From NCBI RefSeq assembly GCF_003581425.1, contig NZ_QXTG01000002.1, positions 372,001-436,000 on the forward strand: a stretch of 64,000 nt of DNA, in the 5' to 3' direction. The notes below the pieces were generated by a model. The model searched no databases. It had not been told where the DNA came from and worked only from the letters and a program-made list of their open reading frames with translations. The translations under genes and the position numbers were made by a program. Below, piece by piece: positions 1 through 8,270 of the stretch (the stretch's first letter is position 1; each line of letters opens with the position of its first letter). This DNA comes from Amnibacterium setariae. GTDB taxonomy: Bacteria; Actinomycetota; Actinomycetes; Actinomycetales; Microbacteriaceae.

Positions 1-60
1 GCGCAGCTCGCGAAGCTCACGGCCCACCGCTGGGAGCGCAACTGGTACCGCGACGAGTGA
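1..60 (+). CDS. C-terminal end of a truncated gene
   Basis: Reading frame 1 is open from the first base and ends in TGA at 58-60, giving 19 residues that end WERNWYRDE. Only the tail is present, so no family can be assigned. A strong hairpin follows directly and probably ends its transcript. Confidence 0.6.
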   Translation, partial: AQLAKLTAHRWERNWYRDE

Positions 61-65
61 CCCCG

Positions 66-126
66 ACTTTGCTCACGCTTCTGGACGCCGGATCGTCGAC
101 GCGGCGTCCAGAAGCGTGAGCAAAGT
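66..126. terminator. Long perfect hairpin between convergent genes
   Basis: Arms 66-90 and 102-126 are a perfect 25-bp inverted repeat around an 11-nt loop. There is no clear T-tract. It lies between the end of the gene finishing at 60 and the end of the minus-strand gene at 153, so a bidirectional terminator is the simplest reading. Two similar long hairpins lie at 21189-21259 and 56639-56700. Confidence 0.75.
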
Positions 127-152
127 GGGCCTGAACCGCTAGCCGTTCACCG

Positions 153-1052
153 TCAGCCGCGGCCGAGGAGCCGGGAGAGGAAGCCGCGGGGCTTGGGAGC
201 GTCCGCGGGCCCCTCGGGCGCGGTGCTCGGCTGCGGCTCCGGAGCGGGCAGCTCGTCGGCGGGCGCATCATCGGCGGGCGGCTCGGTCGCGCGGGGCGGC
301 TCGACCTCCGCCCGCATCCGGACCAGGCGGTGCTGCGCGTCGAACTGCACGACGAGCTCGCCGTCGCTGAGGTCGAAGGCGAGCGTCTCGCCGCCGGGCG
401 CCGCGTCCGCGTCCGGCTCCGCGGCGCGGACCGGCACGCCGCGCTGCCCGGCCCACGCGCGCATCGCGGCGCGGTGGTCGATCAGCTGCACCGAGTCGAG
501 CGTCACGCGCACCGCCTCCATGGTCCGGAACACGGTCGGGGCGGGCAGCTCGAGCGACGGGTGCTCGATCAGCATCCAGATCCGGGTGCCGCCGCCGACG
601 GGCGCCGAGTAGTGCGCGGTGATGCCGGTGACCGCCTTCGCGGCGATGGTGAGCCGCAGGGGCAGCCCGGGGGCGAGCGGCAGCTCGGCCGTCGTCAGCT
701 CCGGGGCGTCGGCCGTGTCGCGCACGGAGGCGGCGCGGGCGAAGAACGCGTCGGGGAAGCCGTTCGCGTTCACCCAGCCCCACAGCCAGGTGCCCGGCCC
801 CGGCGCGGCGGAGCCGAGGAGGTGCGCGCGGCAGTCGAGCGTCGCGCCGTCGGGCGCCGTGAAGGTGAACCGCTGGGTGGCCGCGTCGACGCCCCAGCTG
901 TCGTGCTCGTGCAGGTCGGCGACGTGCCCCTGCTGCTCGGTCGAGAGGATCGCGGCCTCGTCGACGAGCGCCGCGAACTCCGGCGACTCGGTCGCGCCCG
1001 GCGCGAGGTACCCCTCCGTGAGCTCCGTCTCGGTGAATCCGCCGTCGGCCAT
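153..1052 (-). CDS. DUF6882-like protein
   Basis: Encodes 299 aa with no signal peptide or membrane segment. The central WLWGW segment and the surrounding pattern resemble the DUF6882 family, common in actinobacteria and of unknown function; this is recalled resemblance, not a search result. The last 65 residues are Pro/Ala/Glu-rich and probably disordered, ending in a basic tail GFLSRLLGRG. I chose the ATG at 1052 because a TACCGT -10 box lies 7 nt upstream (1060-1065 on this strand), suggesting a leaderless transcript. It is divergent from the DUF1266-like gene at 1110. Confidence 0.75.
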   Translation of the reverse strand: MADGGFTETELTEGYLAPGATESPEFAALVDEAAILSTEQQGHVADLHEHDSWGVDAATQRFTFTAPDGATLDCRAHLLGSAAPGPGTWLWGWVNANGFPDAFFARAASVRDTADAPELTTAELPLAPGLPLRLTIAAKAVTGITAHYSAPVGGGTRIWMLIEHPSLELPAPTVFRTMEAVRVTLDSVQLIDHRAAMRAWAGQRGVPVRAAEPDADAAPGGETLAFDLSDGELVVQFDAQHRLVRMRAEVEPPRATEPPADDAPADELPAPEPQPSTAPEGPADAPKPRGFLSRLLGRG

Positions 1053-1059
1053 GCGCCGC

Positions 1060-1103
1060 ACGGTAGCGGCTGCGGCCGCGCGGCGACTCCGAGGACGTAC
1101 CGT
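1060..1103. promoter_or_regulatory. Bidirectional leaderless promoter pair
   Basis: TACCGT reads on the minus strand at 1065-1060, 7 nt before the ATG at 1052, and on the plus strand at 1098-1103, 6 nt before the GTG at 1110. Both fit the TANNNT -10 pattern with the transcript starting at or next to the start codon. Confidence 0.55.
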
Positions 1104-1109
1104 CGGTGC

Positions 1110-2195
1110 GTGCTGCAGAACCGGTACGGCGACCGCACCTTCCCCATCCGCACGCGCTGGTCGGACCTCCGCGCCATCCGACTGACGATGCGGGCGTCGG
1201 ACCCGAACCGCGCGGCGCTGCGCGGGGTGCTGTGGGTGCTGCCCGCGCTCGTCGTGCTCGCGGTCATGGTCCCCGCCTTCGACGTCTTCGGGCCGTCCAC
1301 CTCCGGCCCGGAGGACGTCGGCTTCCTGATCAGCCTCGGGGTCTTCGTCGTGCTCGCCGCGGCGGGCATCGTCGTCGGATCGCTGTTCGACCGGCGCATC
1401 CCGCGGCGGGAGCAGGAGGCGTACTGGCGCCTGTCGGGCATCGGGCCGGTCACGGACCGGCAGCAGCAGCTGCTCGCGCTCGACGCGCAGTCCGACTACG
1501 CGATCGGCGGCTGGAACTCGACGCTCGACTACGGGCCCGCCGCGCACCGCCTCCCGGTCGCCGAGCGGTCGCGCCCGTCCCGCCGCGGGCCCCGTCCCCG
1601 CTTCGTCAGCATGCCGCTGTTCGCGACCGCGGACCTGCGCGCCCGGCTCGACAACGACCAGCACATCGCGAGCGGCCGTGACACGGAGCTGTTCGTCGCG
1701 GACGCGCTCGGCGACGCGAGCCTCAGCGCTCGCTTCCACGCGGTCCTCCACGGCGAGCAGGGCGAGCGGATGCTCGGCCGCCTCAGCTCGCTGACCGGGC
1801 TCAGCGAGTGGGACCTCCGCGAGCTCGACGAGCCGCTCGGCGGGCGCCCGCCCCTGCTGCTGTGGGGCGCGGACAGCCAGCGCGTCATCAGCATCGTCCG
1901 CATGGCGCACCTCGCGGACCACGTCGACGCGTCGACGGCGTGGCGGCTCATCGAGCGCGCCGCGGAGCCCGCGGAGGGGCTGTTCGGCTCCTGGGACGCG
2001 TACTGGGCGAACGTCCGGATCGGCGTCGCGTTCTTCAGCGACCGGCTCGAGGCGGTGCAGGCGTTCGACGACTCGCTCGCGGGCCTCCGCGGCAGCGCCT
2101 GGCCGGCCGCGCGGGTGCCGTTCCCCTCCCGCCCGGTCCCGGCCTGGCTGCCCCGGTTCGAGGGCACGGAGGGGCGCCCGATCGACGAGCGCTGA
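1110..2195 (+). CDS. DUF1266-like membrane-anchored protein
   Basis: Encodes 361 aa from a GTG placed 6 nt after a TACCGT -10 box, so translation is probably leaderless. Two hydrophobic segments (about residues 40-60 and 75-95) anchor the N terminus. The remaining soluble part ends in a helical region with AYWANVRIGVAFFSDR, resembling the DUF1266 fold of bacterial proteins of unknown role. The frame stays open upstream without a better start. Function cannot be assigned; membrane attachment with a cytoplasmic domain is an inference from charge distribution. Confidence 0.7.
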   Translation: MLQNRYGDRTFPIRTRWSDLRAIRLTMRASDPNRAALRGVLWVLPALVVLAVMVPAFDVFGPSTSGPEDVGFLISLGVFVVLAAAGIVVGSLFDRRIPRREQEAYWRLSGIGPVTDRQQQLLALDAQSDYAIGGWNSTLDYGPAAHRLPVAERSRPSRRGPRPRFVSMPLFATADLRARLDNDQHIASGRDTELFVADALGDASLSARFHAVLHGEQGERMLGRLSSLTGLSEWDLRELDEPLGGRPPLLLWGADSQRVISIVRMAHLADHVDASTAWRLIERAAEPAEGLFGSWDAYWANVRIGVAFFSDRLEAVQAFDDSLAGLRGSAWPAARVPFPSRPVPAWLPRFEGTEGRPIDER

Positions 2196-2254
2196 GACGC
2201 GCGCCGCTCCCGGGACCTGAGCGCGCGTCCACCCGCACGGCGGATACTGCGCGC

Positions 2255-2419
2255 ATGTCGATGGCCGAGCCGCTGATGCCCCACCCCGAGGACCCGGACA
2301 CCGCGTTCGACGAGCGCGACGCCCCCGTCCCCGAGGAGCACGGCGAGCCCGCCGAGGCGGACGAGACGCTCACGAGCGCCGGTCGCGCCCGCCGCGACCG
2401 CGGTCCCGCCGCCGACTGA
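2255..2419 (+). CDS. Small acidic hypothetical protein
   Basis: A 54-residue Asp/Glu/Pro-rich protein with no cysteine or membrane segment, probably disordered. The ATG follows GATACT (2243-2248) by 6 nt, the spacing seen for leaderless genes here. Small acidic proteins like this are common between actinobacterial genes. A second one of similar character lies at 27537-27704. Confidence 0.55.
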   Translation: MSMAEPLMPHPEDPDTAFDERDAPVPEEHGEPAEADETLTSAGRARRDRGPAAD

Positions 2420-2471
2420 GCACCCGCGAGGACGAGCGGGCGATCGGGCAGCGGAGGATCGGGAGGCGCGC

Positions 2472-3230
2472 ATGGCGGCGACGGAGCCGGAGCGCGAGGA
2501 CGCGGTCCTCGACGCGCTGCGCCGGCGCCTCTACCGACCGGACGCCACCGACGCGGACCTCCGCGAGTACCTCGCCGAGCGCGGAGCCGCTGCGCCCGCT
2601 CCCGCGCCCGAGCAGGAGGCCGCGGAGCCGGCGCTCCGGCCTTCGCGCCGAGCACCGCTGATCCTCGCCGGCGTCGTCGCGGCGGTGGTGGCCGCGGTCG
2701 TCGTCGGCGCGGTCGGGCTCCGGCAGGCCGGTGACACGGTGCGGTCCGCGGTGCCGACGGCGGAGGCGTCCTCGGCGCCGAGCGTCGGGCCGACCGAGGC
2801 CGTCGTGGACGTCGGCGACGGCCAGGTCCTGACGCTCGACGGCGTCGCGCCGACCCGGATCGCGGTCGGCACGACGGTCCGCGACCGCCGGGTCATCGGC
2901 AGGCGGTTCGAGGGACGCGGCAACGCGGTCGTGCGGCTCGACCCGCCGGTCGGCGCGTGGGACGGCGGCCGCGTCTCGGTCCAGATGACGTCGAACGGCC
3001 CGTCGCCGGTCGCGTGGCGCGCGCTGCTGCGCGTGACCCGCACCGACTGGACCACCTACCCCGTCGTGCTCGCGCGCGGCCTCGTGCCCGAGCAGTCCGG
3101 CGCGGCCGTGCCGAGCACGTTCCTCTACCCGCGGAACCCGCCGACCGAGATCGCGGTCGCCGCCGGCCGCGACGTGCCGTGGACGCTCGTCGTCGGCATC
3201 GCGGGCGGCCTGCAGCCCGCCTCGCCCTGA
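2472..3230 (+). CDS. Single-pass membrane protein, anti-sigma-like layout
   Basis: Encodes 252 aa: an acidic cytoplasmic N terminus of about 58 residues, one hydrophobic segment (about 59-80, rich in Ala/Val) and an extracellular beta-rich domain of about 150 residues with a DGVAPTRIAVGTTVRDRRV stretch. The layout resembles anti-sigma factors or membrane sensors, but no zinc-binding motif is visible and no sigma-factor gene is adjacent, so function is not assigned. GGAGG at 2463-2467 precedes the ATG. Confidence 0.65.
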   Translation: MAATEPEREDAVLDALRRRLYRPDATDADLREYLAERGAAAPAPAPEQEAAEPALRPSRRAPLILAGVVAAVVAAVVVGAVGLRQAGDTVRSAVPTAEASSAPSVGPTEAVVDVGDGQVLTLDGVAPTRIAVGTTVRDRRVIGRRFEGRGNAVVRLDPPVGAWDGGRVSVQMTSNGPSPVAWRALLRVTRTDWTTYPVVLARGLVPEQSGAAVPSTFLYPRNPPTEIAVAAGRDVPWTLVVGIAGGLQPASP

Positions 3231-3255
3231 CCTCGCGCGGCGACCGGAACCCGCG

Positions 3256-3645
3256 TCAGAACGTCCCCCCTCGGCGCCACGCCATCTCCTGCAGCAGCAG
3301 GCCGTTGCCGTCCGGGTCCTGGAACCCCGCGTAGCGCACGCCGCCGCCCACGTCGACCACCCCGCCGACCTCGACGCCGCGAGCGAGCAGATCGGCGCGC
3401 GTCGCCGCGAGGTCCTCGACCACCAGGTGCAGGTTCGCGGCGGGGCTCGCGGCGTCGTAGACCGGGATGCCCGCTCCGAACCCGAGCGAGCACGCGCTGC
3501 CGGGCGGCGTCACCTGCACGACCCGCACGCCGGGCGCCGGCTGCACGTCGACGTCGCCGTGCCAGCCGAGCGTCTCGAGGTAGAAGGCCTTCGCGCGGTC
3601 GACGTCGGCGACCGGGATCACGACGAGCTCGAGCTTCATCTCCAT
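3256..3645 (-). CDS. VOC-family (glyoxalase-like) protein
   Basis: Encodes 129 aa with the paired beta-alpha-beta-beta-beta modules of the vicinal oxygen chelate superfamily. It starts MKLELVVIPVADVDRAKAFY and ends with the usual GFQDPDGNGLLLQE signature that supplies the last metal ligand (Glu). Members are dioxygenases, glyoxalases or resistance proteins; the substrate cannot be told from sequence. The ATG at 3645 is preceded by GGAGAGAGGA at good spacing. It is divergent from the DHFR-like gene at 3778. Confidence 0.85.
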   Translation of the reverse strand: MEMKLELVVIPVADVDRAKAFYLETLGWHGDVDVQPAPGVRVVQVTPPGSACSLGFGAGIPVYDAASPAANLHLVVEDLAATRADLLARGVEVGGVVDVGGGVRYAGFQDPDGNGLLLQEMAWRRGGTF

Positions 3646-3777
3646 GGGGCGTCCTCTCTCCTGCGCCGAGCGTGCCGCACGGGGACGACGAACGGGAGCG
3701 CCGCGCGAGGACACCGTTGCCGATCCGGCTCGGCTCCGCGAGGCTGGGGGCGTCGAGAACGACGAGCGGAGGTCGCG

Positions 3778-4356
3778 GTGCGCAGGTACGTCGTGTCGGT
3801 GTGCACGTCGATCGACGGCTACCAGGAGGGGGTCGCGGGCGACCTGTCGGTGATGCCGTTCGACGACGGCTTCAGCCGGCACAACATCGAGCTGCTGCGC
3901 GCGGCGTCGACGGTGCTGCACGGCGGCCGCACCTACGACGGCGGCGCCTACTGGGCGCGTGTGCTCGAGGACGATGCGCAGCCGCCGGTCGAGCAGGACA
4001 TCGCGCGGATCAACCTCGATCTCGAGCACGTCGTCGTGTCCGACTCGCTCGAGGTCGACCCGTCCTGGCCCTGGGCGGCGATCACCCGGATCGTGCGCCG
4101 AGCCGATGCGCAGGACGAGCTGCGGCGGCTGAAGGCGGGCGACGGCGGCGACGTCGTCACCTACGGCAGCGCGACGACGTGGAGCCCGCTGCTCGAGGCC
4201 GGCCTCGTCGACGAGCTCGACGTGCTGATCGGCCCCGCGGTGCTCGGCGACGGCGGCAAGCTCTTCTCCGGCTCCCGCGTCCCGCTGCGCCTGCTCGACG
4301 TCGCCGTGGTACCCGACTCGCAGCTGGTCCGCCTCCGCTACGACGCCCGCCCCTGA
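3778..4356 (+). CDS. Dihydrofolate-reductase-family (RibD C-terminal-like) protein
   Basis: Encodes 192 aa. The start RRYVVSVCTSIDGY, the STVLHGGRTYDGG segment and the late GPAVLGDGGKLF motif are typical of the RibD C-terminal/DHFR-like reductase family, which binds NADPH. These stand-alone actinobacterial proteins are usually annotated as dihydrofolate reductase family, but their substrates are mostly unknown. The GTG at 3778 has GGAGG 6 nt upstream. Confidence 0.85.
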   Translation: MRRYVVSVCTSIDGYQEGVAGDLSVMPFDDGFSRHNIELLRAASTVLHGGRTYDGGAYWARVLEDDAQPPVEQDIARINLDLEHVVVSDSLEVDPSWPWAAITRIVRRADAQDELRRLKAGDGGDVVTYGSATTWSPLLEAGLVDELDVLIGPAVLGDGGKLFSGSRVPLRLLDVAVVPDSQLVRLRYDARP

Positions 4357-4460
4357 CCGGTCCCGCTCCGCCCACCCCGCACCCTGTGCGCCCGTTGCGC
4401 CGGGCGCCCCGCGGTGCCACAGTGCTCCCGATCGTGATCGGGAGACGGGAGGTGAGACTC

Positions 4461-4517
4461 ATGGACGCAGTTCAGCTGGGCGCTCCCCCGCAGCCCACGA
4501 TCCGGCGACCCGCGTAG
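4461..4517 (+). CDS. Candidate 18-residue leader peptide upstream of the patatin gene
   Basis: ATG at 4461 is preceded by GGGAGGTGAG at ideal ribosome-binding distance, and the frame ends in TAG at 4515, encoding MDAVQLGAPPQPTIRRPA. It contains two prolines in a row and a later Pro, which can slow ribosomes. The reading frame overlaps the first arm of an inverted repeat (4478-4487 with 4526-4535). Peptide production is inferred from the ribosome-binding site only. Confidence 0.4.
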   Translation: MDAVQLGAPPQPTIRRPA

Positions 4518-4535
4518 TCGCCGCAGGGAGCGCCC
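4478..4535 (+). promoter_or_regulatory. Inverted repeat, possible attenuator hairpin
   Basis: GGGCGCTCCC at 4478-4487 pairs perfectly with GGGAGCGCCC at 4526-4535. The first arm lies inside the 18-codon leader frame and the second just after its stop, 28 nt before the patatin ATG at 4563. Ribosome position on the leader could therefore change whether the hairpin forms. Regulation is inferred. Confidence 0.4.
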
Positions 4536-4562
4536 GTCCCGCATCTCGCGAAGGGCACTCCC

Positions 4563-5501
4563 ATGCGCACCACCTCCTCGACCACCTCCTCCACGTCCTC
4601 CCCGACCCCGTCCCGAGCGCTCGTCCTCGGCGGCGGCGGCTCCGCCGGCAACGCCTGGCTGATCGGGGTGCTCGCCGGGCTCGCCGACGCCGGTCTCGAC
4701 GTGACCGACGCCGACCTCGTCGTCGGCACCTCCGCCGGCGCCACCGCCGCCGTGCAGATCGTGAACGAACCGCTGCCGGATCTGCTGTCGGCGATCCTCG
4801 ACGGGCAGCCCGCTCCCCCGCCGGCAACCACGTCGGCGGCGAACGCGACCCGGCCGCGCGGCCCGGAGTCGGACCTGCTCGAGCGGACCGCCCGGGTCAT
4901 CGCGGCGTCCTCGGACGCCGCCGACATGCGCCGTCGCATCGGCGCGCTCTTCCTCGAGCTCGCGGACCCCTCGGACGGCATCAGCCCGAACCCGAGCACC
5001 GAGCGGTGGCGGGGCGTCGTCGCCGCCCGCCTGCCCGGTCACCGCTGGCCCGCGACGCGGGTCCTCCTCACCGCCGTCGACGCGACGACCGGCGAGCAGA
5101 TCGTCTTCGACCGCGACAGCGGCGTCGACCTCGTGGACGCCGTCGCGGCGAGCACCTCCGGCGGCGCCGCCTACCGGGTCGGCGACCGCTGGTGCATCGA
5201 CGGCGGCTACCGGCGCAACGAGAACGCCGACCTCGCCGCCGGTGCCGCGCGGGTACTCGTCCTGTCGCCGTTCAGCGGCCGCACGCGGCACCCGCTCGCC
5301 TGGGGCATGCAGCTCGCCGCGCAGGTCGAGGAGCTCCGGGCCGCCGGCAGCCGGATCGAGACGATCATCCCGGACGCCGATGCGGCAGCCGCGTTCGGCG
5401 GCGGGATGATGGACCCGGCCGCCCGTCCGCCGGCGGCGCGCGCCGGCTTCGCGCAGGGGCGGCGGGAGGCCGAGCGGCTCGCGCCGTTCTGGCGCGGCTG
5501 A
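4563..5501 (+). CDS. Patatin-like phospholipase
   Basis: Encodes 312 aa. Visible patatin features are the oxyanion glycine loop GGGGSAG (residues 23-29), the nucleophile elbow GTSAG (55-59, Ser57) and the catalytic aspartate in the DGG motif (Asp213). Such enzymes hydrolyse acyl esters of phospholipids or other lipids with a Ser-Asp dyad. The first 17 residues are Ser/Thr-rich and probably flexible. No signal peptide is apparent, so a cytoplasmic or membrane-surface site is likely. A leader peptide and hairpin upstream suggest translational control. Confidence 0.9.
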   Translation: MRTTSSTTSSTSSPTPSRALVLGGGGSAGNAWLIGVLAGLADAGLDVTDADLVVGTSAGATAAVQIVNEPLPDLLSAILDGQPAPPPATTSAANATRPRGPESDLLERTARVIAASSDAADMRRRIGALFLELADPSDGISPNPSTERWRGVVAARLPGHRWPATRVLLTAVDATTGEQIVFDRDSGVDLVDAVAASTSGGAAYRVGDRWCIDGGYRRNENADLAAGAARVLVLSPFSGRTRHPLAWGMQLAAQVEELRAAGSRIETIIPDADAAAAFGGGMMDPAARPPAARAGFAQGRREAERLAPFWRG

Positions 5502-5613
5502 GCCGCCGCGCGGCACCCGAACTGGGCGGCGCCCCGCACCCGGTGGAGAAATACCCTGATCGCTCGGCGCTTCGCGGGTCCGCGCGCGCCGGCGGTTCGG
5601 GGGGATCGATTCG

Positions 5614-7326
5614 ATGGGCAGGATGCTGACGCGCGCGATCGGCGGCGTCACCGCCGCGCTCCTGCTCGGCGCCGCGGGCGTGCTCGTCACGCCGGACGCC
5701 GGGAGCGGCTCGGCCCTGCCGAGCGGCGACGCGGCGATGCGGTCCATGGCCGTCGTCCGGCCCGCGGCCACCTCGACCTCGGGCCCCTACGGCCTCCACC
5801 CGGCGGACATCGCCGACGCCTACGGGCTCACCGGCGGCGTCGTCGGGGCGACCGTGGCGGTCGTCATCCCGTACGACACCCCGACGCTCGAGTCCGACCT
5901 CGCCGTCTACCGCTCGCGCCTCGGGCTGCCCGCCTGCACGACGGCGAACGGCTGCTTCCAGAAGGTCGACCAGAACGGCGGGACCTCGTACCCGACCACG
6001 GACGTGGACTGGAGCACGGAGGCGAGCCTCGACGTCGACGCCGTGTCCGCCGCGTGCCCGGCCTGCCGCATCCTCGTGGTCGAGGCCGCGAACAACGGCA
6101 CGATCGCGCTCGGCACCGCCGTGAACCGCGCAGCGACGATGGGCGCCGCCGCCGTCTCGATGTCGTGGGGCGGCTCGGAGACCAGCTCGTCCGGCTACTG
6201 GCAGAGCCGTTTCTTCACCCACCCCGGCGTCGCGCTCGTCGCGGCGACCGGGGACGACGGCTACCAGCCCGCGAGCTTCCCCGCGTCCCTGAGCACGGTG
6301 ATCGCCGTCGGCGGCACCACGCTCAGCTCGACCTCGGCGTCCGGCGCCGCGCGGCAGGACTCCGGCGCCCGCGGGGCGATCCGGGTCTCGAACGGCGACG
6401 CCTCCGCGGCGTCCGCGCTGACCGCGCCGCAGGAGCACCTCGTGGCCCTCGCTCGCGCGAAGGCGGAGCTCGCGAAGGCGACGACCCGGTCGGCCTCGGC
6501 CGCGAAGTCCGCCGCCTCGGCGAAGCGCGCCGCGGCGACCGCGCAGAAGCGCCTCACCACGGCGCGCACCGCGCTGAAGAAGGCCGTCTCGCGGGCGAAG
6601 CACCACCCCTCCGCCACCGCGCGGCACGCGGTGAAGAAGGCGAAGGCGACCGCCTCCGCGCGGCAGAAGGCCGCGCGGAAGGCCGCTTCGACCGCTGCCG
6701 CCCGGAAGCGGACCGCGACCACGGCCGCGAAGGCGGTCCGCACGCTCACGGCGGCGGTCGCGGCGGCGCAGGCCGTCGTCGACCAGGACCGGAAGACGGC
6801 CGCCGACCCGATCGCGGACCCGCCGGTCGTCGCGAACCCGCCCGCCACCACGGCCCCGCCCGCACCGCCCGCACCCGCCCTCCCGACGGTCCGCAGCACC
6901 TGGATGGAGACGGCGTGGAGCGGCGCCGGCTCCGGCTGCTCCACGGCCACCGCGAAGCCGGCCTGGCAGACGGACAGCGCCTGCGCCGGCCGCACGGTCG
7001 CGGACCTCGCGGCGGACGCCGATCCGCAGACCGGCATCGCCGTCTACGACACCTTCGGCACGATCGCCGCCGGGTACACCGACGACGGCTGGATGGTCGC
7101 CGGCGGCACGTCGCTCGCCGCACCGCTCGTCGCGGGCATGCTCGTGCGCTCCGGCCACGCGGCCGACTACTCGGACGCGAGCCGCCTCTACGCGCGGGCC
7201 GGCTCGTTCTGGGACGTCACCGCGGGCGCGAACGGCGTCTGCGGCGGCTCGGTGGTCTGCACCGCGGCGCCCGGCTACGACGGCCCGACCGGCGTCGGCA
7301 CCCCGAAGAGCCTCGACAGCTTCTGA
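5614..7326 (+). CDS. Secreted sedolisin (S53)-like serine-carboxyl peptidase with a helical insertion
   Basis: Encodes 570 aa beginning with a signal peptide (about 1-33). The sedolisin active-site set is in place: Glu136 and Asp140 in DWSTEASLDVD, oxyanion Asp214 in ATGDDG, and nucleophile Ser500 in GGTSLAAP. Between Asp214 and Ser500 are about 286 residues, versus about 117 between the equivalent positions of sedolisin. The extra length is an Ala/Lys-rich segment (about 268-392) predicted helical, followed by a Pro-rich linker. The usual long N-terminal propeptide is missing, so activation must differ from classical S53 enzymes, or the protein may be a binding module with a protease fold. 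Confidence 0.8.
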   Translation: MGRMLTRAIGGVTAALLLGAAGVLVTPDAGSGSALPSGDAAMRSMAVVRPAATSTSGPYGLHPADIADAYGLTGGVVGATVAVVIPYDTPTLESDLAVYRSRLGLPACTTANGCFQKVDQNGGTSYPTTDVDWSTEASLDVDAVSAACPACRILVVEAANNGTIALGTAVNRAATMGAAAVSMSWGGSETSSSGYWQSRFFTHPGVALVAATGDDGYQPASFPASLSTVIAVGGTTLSSTSASGAARQDSGARGAIRVSNGDASAASALTAPQEHLVALARAKAELAKATTRSASAAKSAASAKRAAATAQKRLTTARTALKKAVSRAKHHPSATARHAVKKAKATASARQKAARKAASTAAARKRTATTAAKAVRTLTAAVAAAQAVVDQDRKTAADPIADPPVVANPPATTAPPAPPAPALPTVRSTWMETAWSGAGSGCSTATAKPAWQTDSACAGRTVADLAADADPQTGIAVYDTFGTIAAGYTDDGWMVAGGTSLAAPLVAGMLVRSGHAADYSDASRLYARAGSFWDVTAGANGVCGGSVVCTAAPGYDGPTGVGTPKSLDSF

Positions 7327-7344
7327 CCCGCTCGTCCCGGTCCG

Positions 7345-8169
7345 CTAGCGCCGCGCGAGCTCCGCGAGGCGCTCGACGCGGCGCGCGGTCTCCGCGTCCG
7401 CGGGCAGGTGCGCGACCAGGCGGAGGCCCTGCCGCGGCTGCAGCCAGGTCGTGACGACGTCGAAGCGCAGCCGGCCGACGTGCGGGCTGATGTAGACCTT
7501 GCGGCCCGTCCTCGGCTCGAGCACGTCCTGCCGCTGCCACAGCTCCGCGAACCGCGGGGACGCGGCGGTGAGGCGACGCACGAGGTCGTCGCGCTGCCGC
7601 CGGTCGGCGTCGGCGCCGCGCTGCGACCGCAGCTGGGCGGCCATCCGCGCGGTCACCTCCTCCCAGTCCGGCATCGCCGCCTGCCAGGCGACGTCGGTGA
7701 AGGCGAGCCACATCGTGTTCCGGTCGGCGGGCGGGAGCCGGTCGAGGTCGGTGACGAGGCGGCCGAAGGCGGGGTTGTGCGCCAGCACGTCGTACCGCCC
7801 GTTCTGCACGTACGCCGGAGCCGGGTCGAGGCGCTCGAGCAGCAGGCGCACGCCCGCGTCGACCTCCGCGGCCGCGGGCGCGGTCGGCGCTCCGAAGCCG
7901 CCGAGCTCGAGCAGGTGCGCCCGCTCGTCGGCGTCGAGCCGCAGGACGCGGGCCACCGCGGTCAGCACCTGCTCGGAGGCGCGGATGTCCCGCCCCTGCT
8001 CGAGCCACGTGTACCAGGTGACGCCCACGCCGGCGAGCTGCGCGACCTCCTCCCGCCGCAGGCCCGGCGTGCGCCGCCGACCACCGGCCGGCAGACCGAC
8101 GTCCTCCGGCGCGATGCGGGCGCGGCGCGACCGGAGGAAGTCGCCGAGGTCGCGCCGGGAGTCGCTCAC
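7345..8169 (-). CDS. XRE-family regulator with MmyB-like ligand-binding domain
   Basis: Encodes 274 aa. The N-terminal helix-turn-helix contains the signature RRRTPGLRREEVAQLAGV, and the C-terminal 170 residues match the MmyB-like sensor domain common in actinobacterial regulators (PAYVQNGRYDVLAHNPAF and WLAFTD). It is divergent from the MFS exporter at 8271, with two copies of the palindrome CTGGTACCAG in between, so it probably represses both genes until a ligand binds. GTG start at 8169 follows CAGACT by 6 nt. A paralogue lies at 47981-48823. Confidence 0.85.
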   Translation of the reverse strand: MSDSRRDLGDFLRSRRARIAPEDVGLPAGGRRRTPGLRREEVAQLAGVGVTWYTWLEQGRDIRASEQVLTAVARVLRLDADERAHLLELGGFGAPTAPAAAEVDAGVRLLLERLDPAPAYVQNGRYDVLAHNPAFGRLVTDLDRLPPADRNTMWLAFTDVAWQAAMPDWEEVTARMAAQLRSQRGADADRRQRDDLVRRLTAASPRFAELWQRQDVLEPRTGRKVYISPHVGRLRFDVVTTWLQPRQGLRLVAHLPADAETARRVERLAELARR

Positions 8170-8211
8170 CGCTCCAGTCTGGCCCCGGGCGGGCCGGCGA
8201 GCCGGGTGCTG

Positions 8212-8244
8212 CTGGTACCAGGATGCGCCGGCTCCTGGTACCAG
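8212..8244. promoter_or_regulatory. Paired palindromic operators between regulator and exporter
   Basis: The 10-bp palindrome CTGGTACCAG occurs at 8212-8221 and again at 8235-8244, 23 bp apart, each followed by GAT. The sites lie 43 nt from the regulator start and 27 nt from the exporter start, where they would cover both promoters. Binding by the adjacent XRE regulator is inferred from position. Confidence 0.65.
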
Positions 8245-8270
8245 GATCGGGAGGCGTCGACGCTGACGGC

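Noticed and set aside
6415-6790. Separate gene encoding a histone-like Lys/Ala-rich protein
   Set aside because: The stretch is in frame with and fully inside the sedolisin-like gene, with no start signal of its own.
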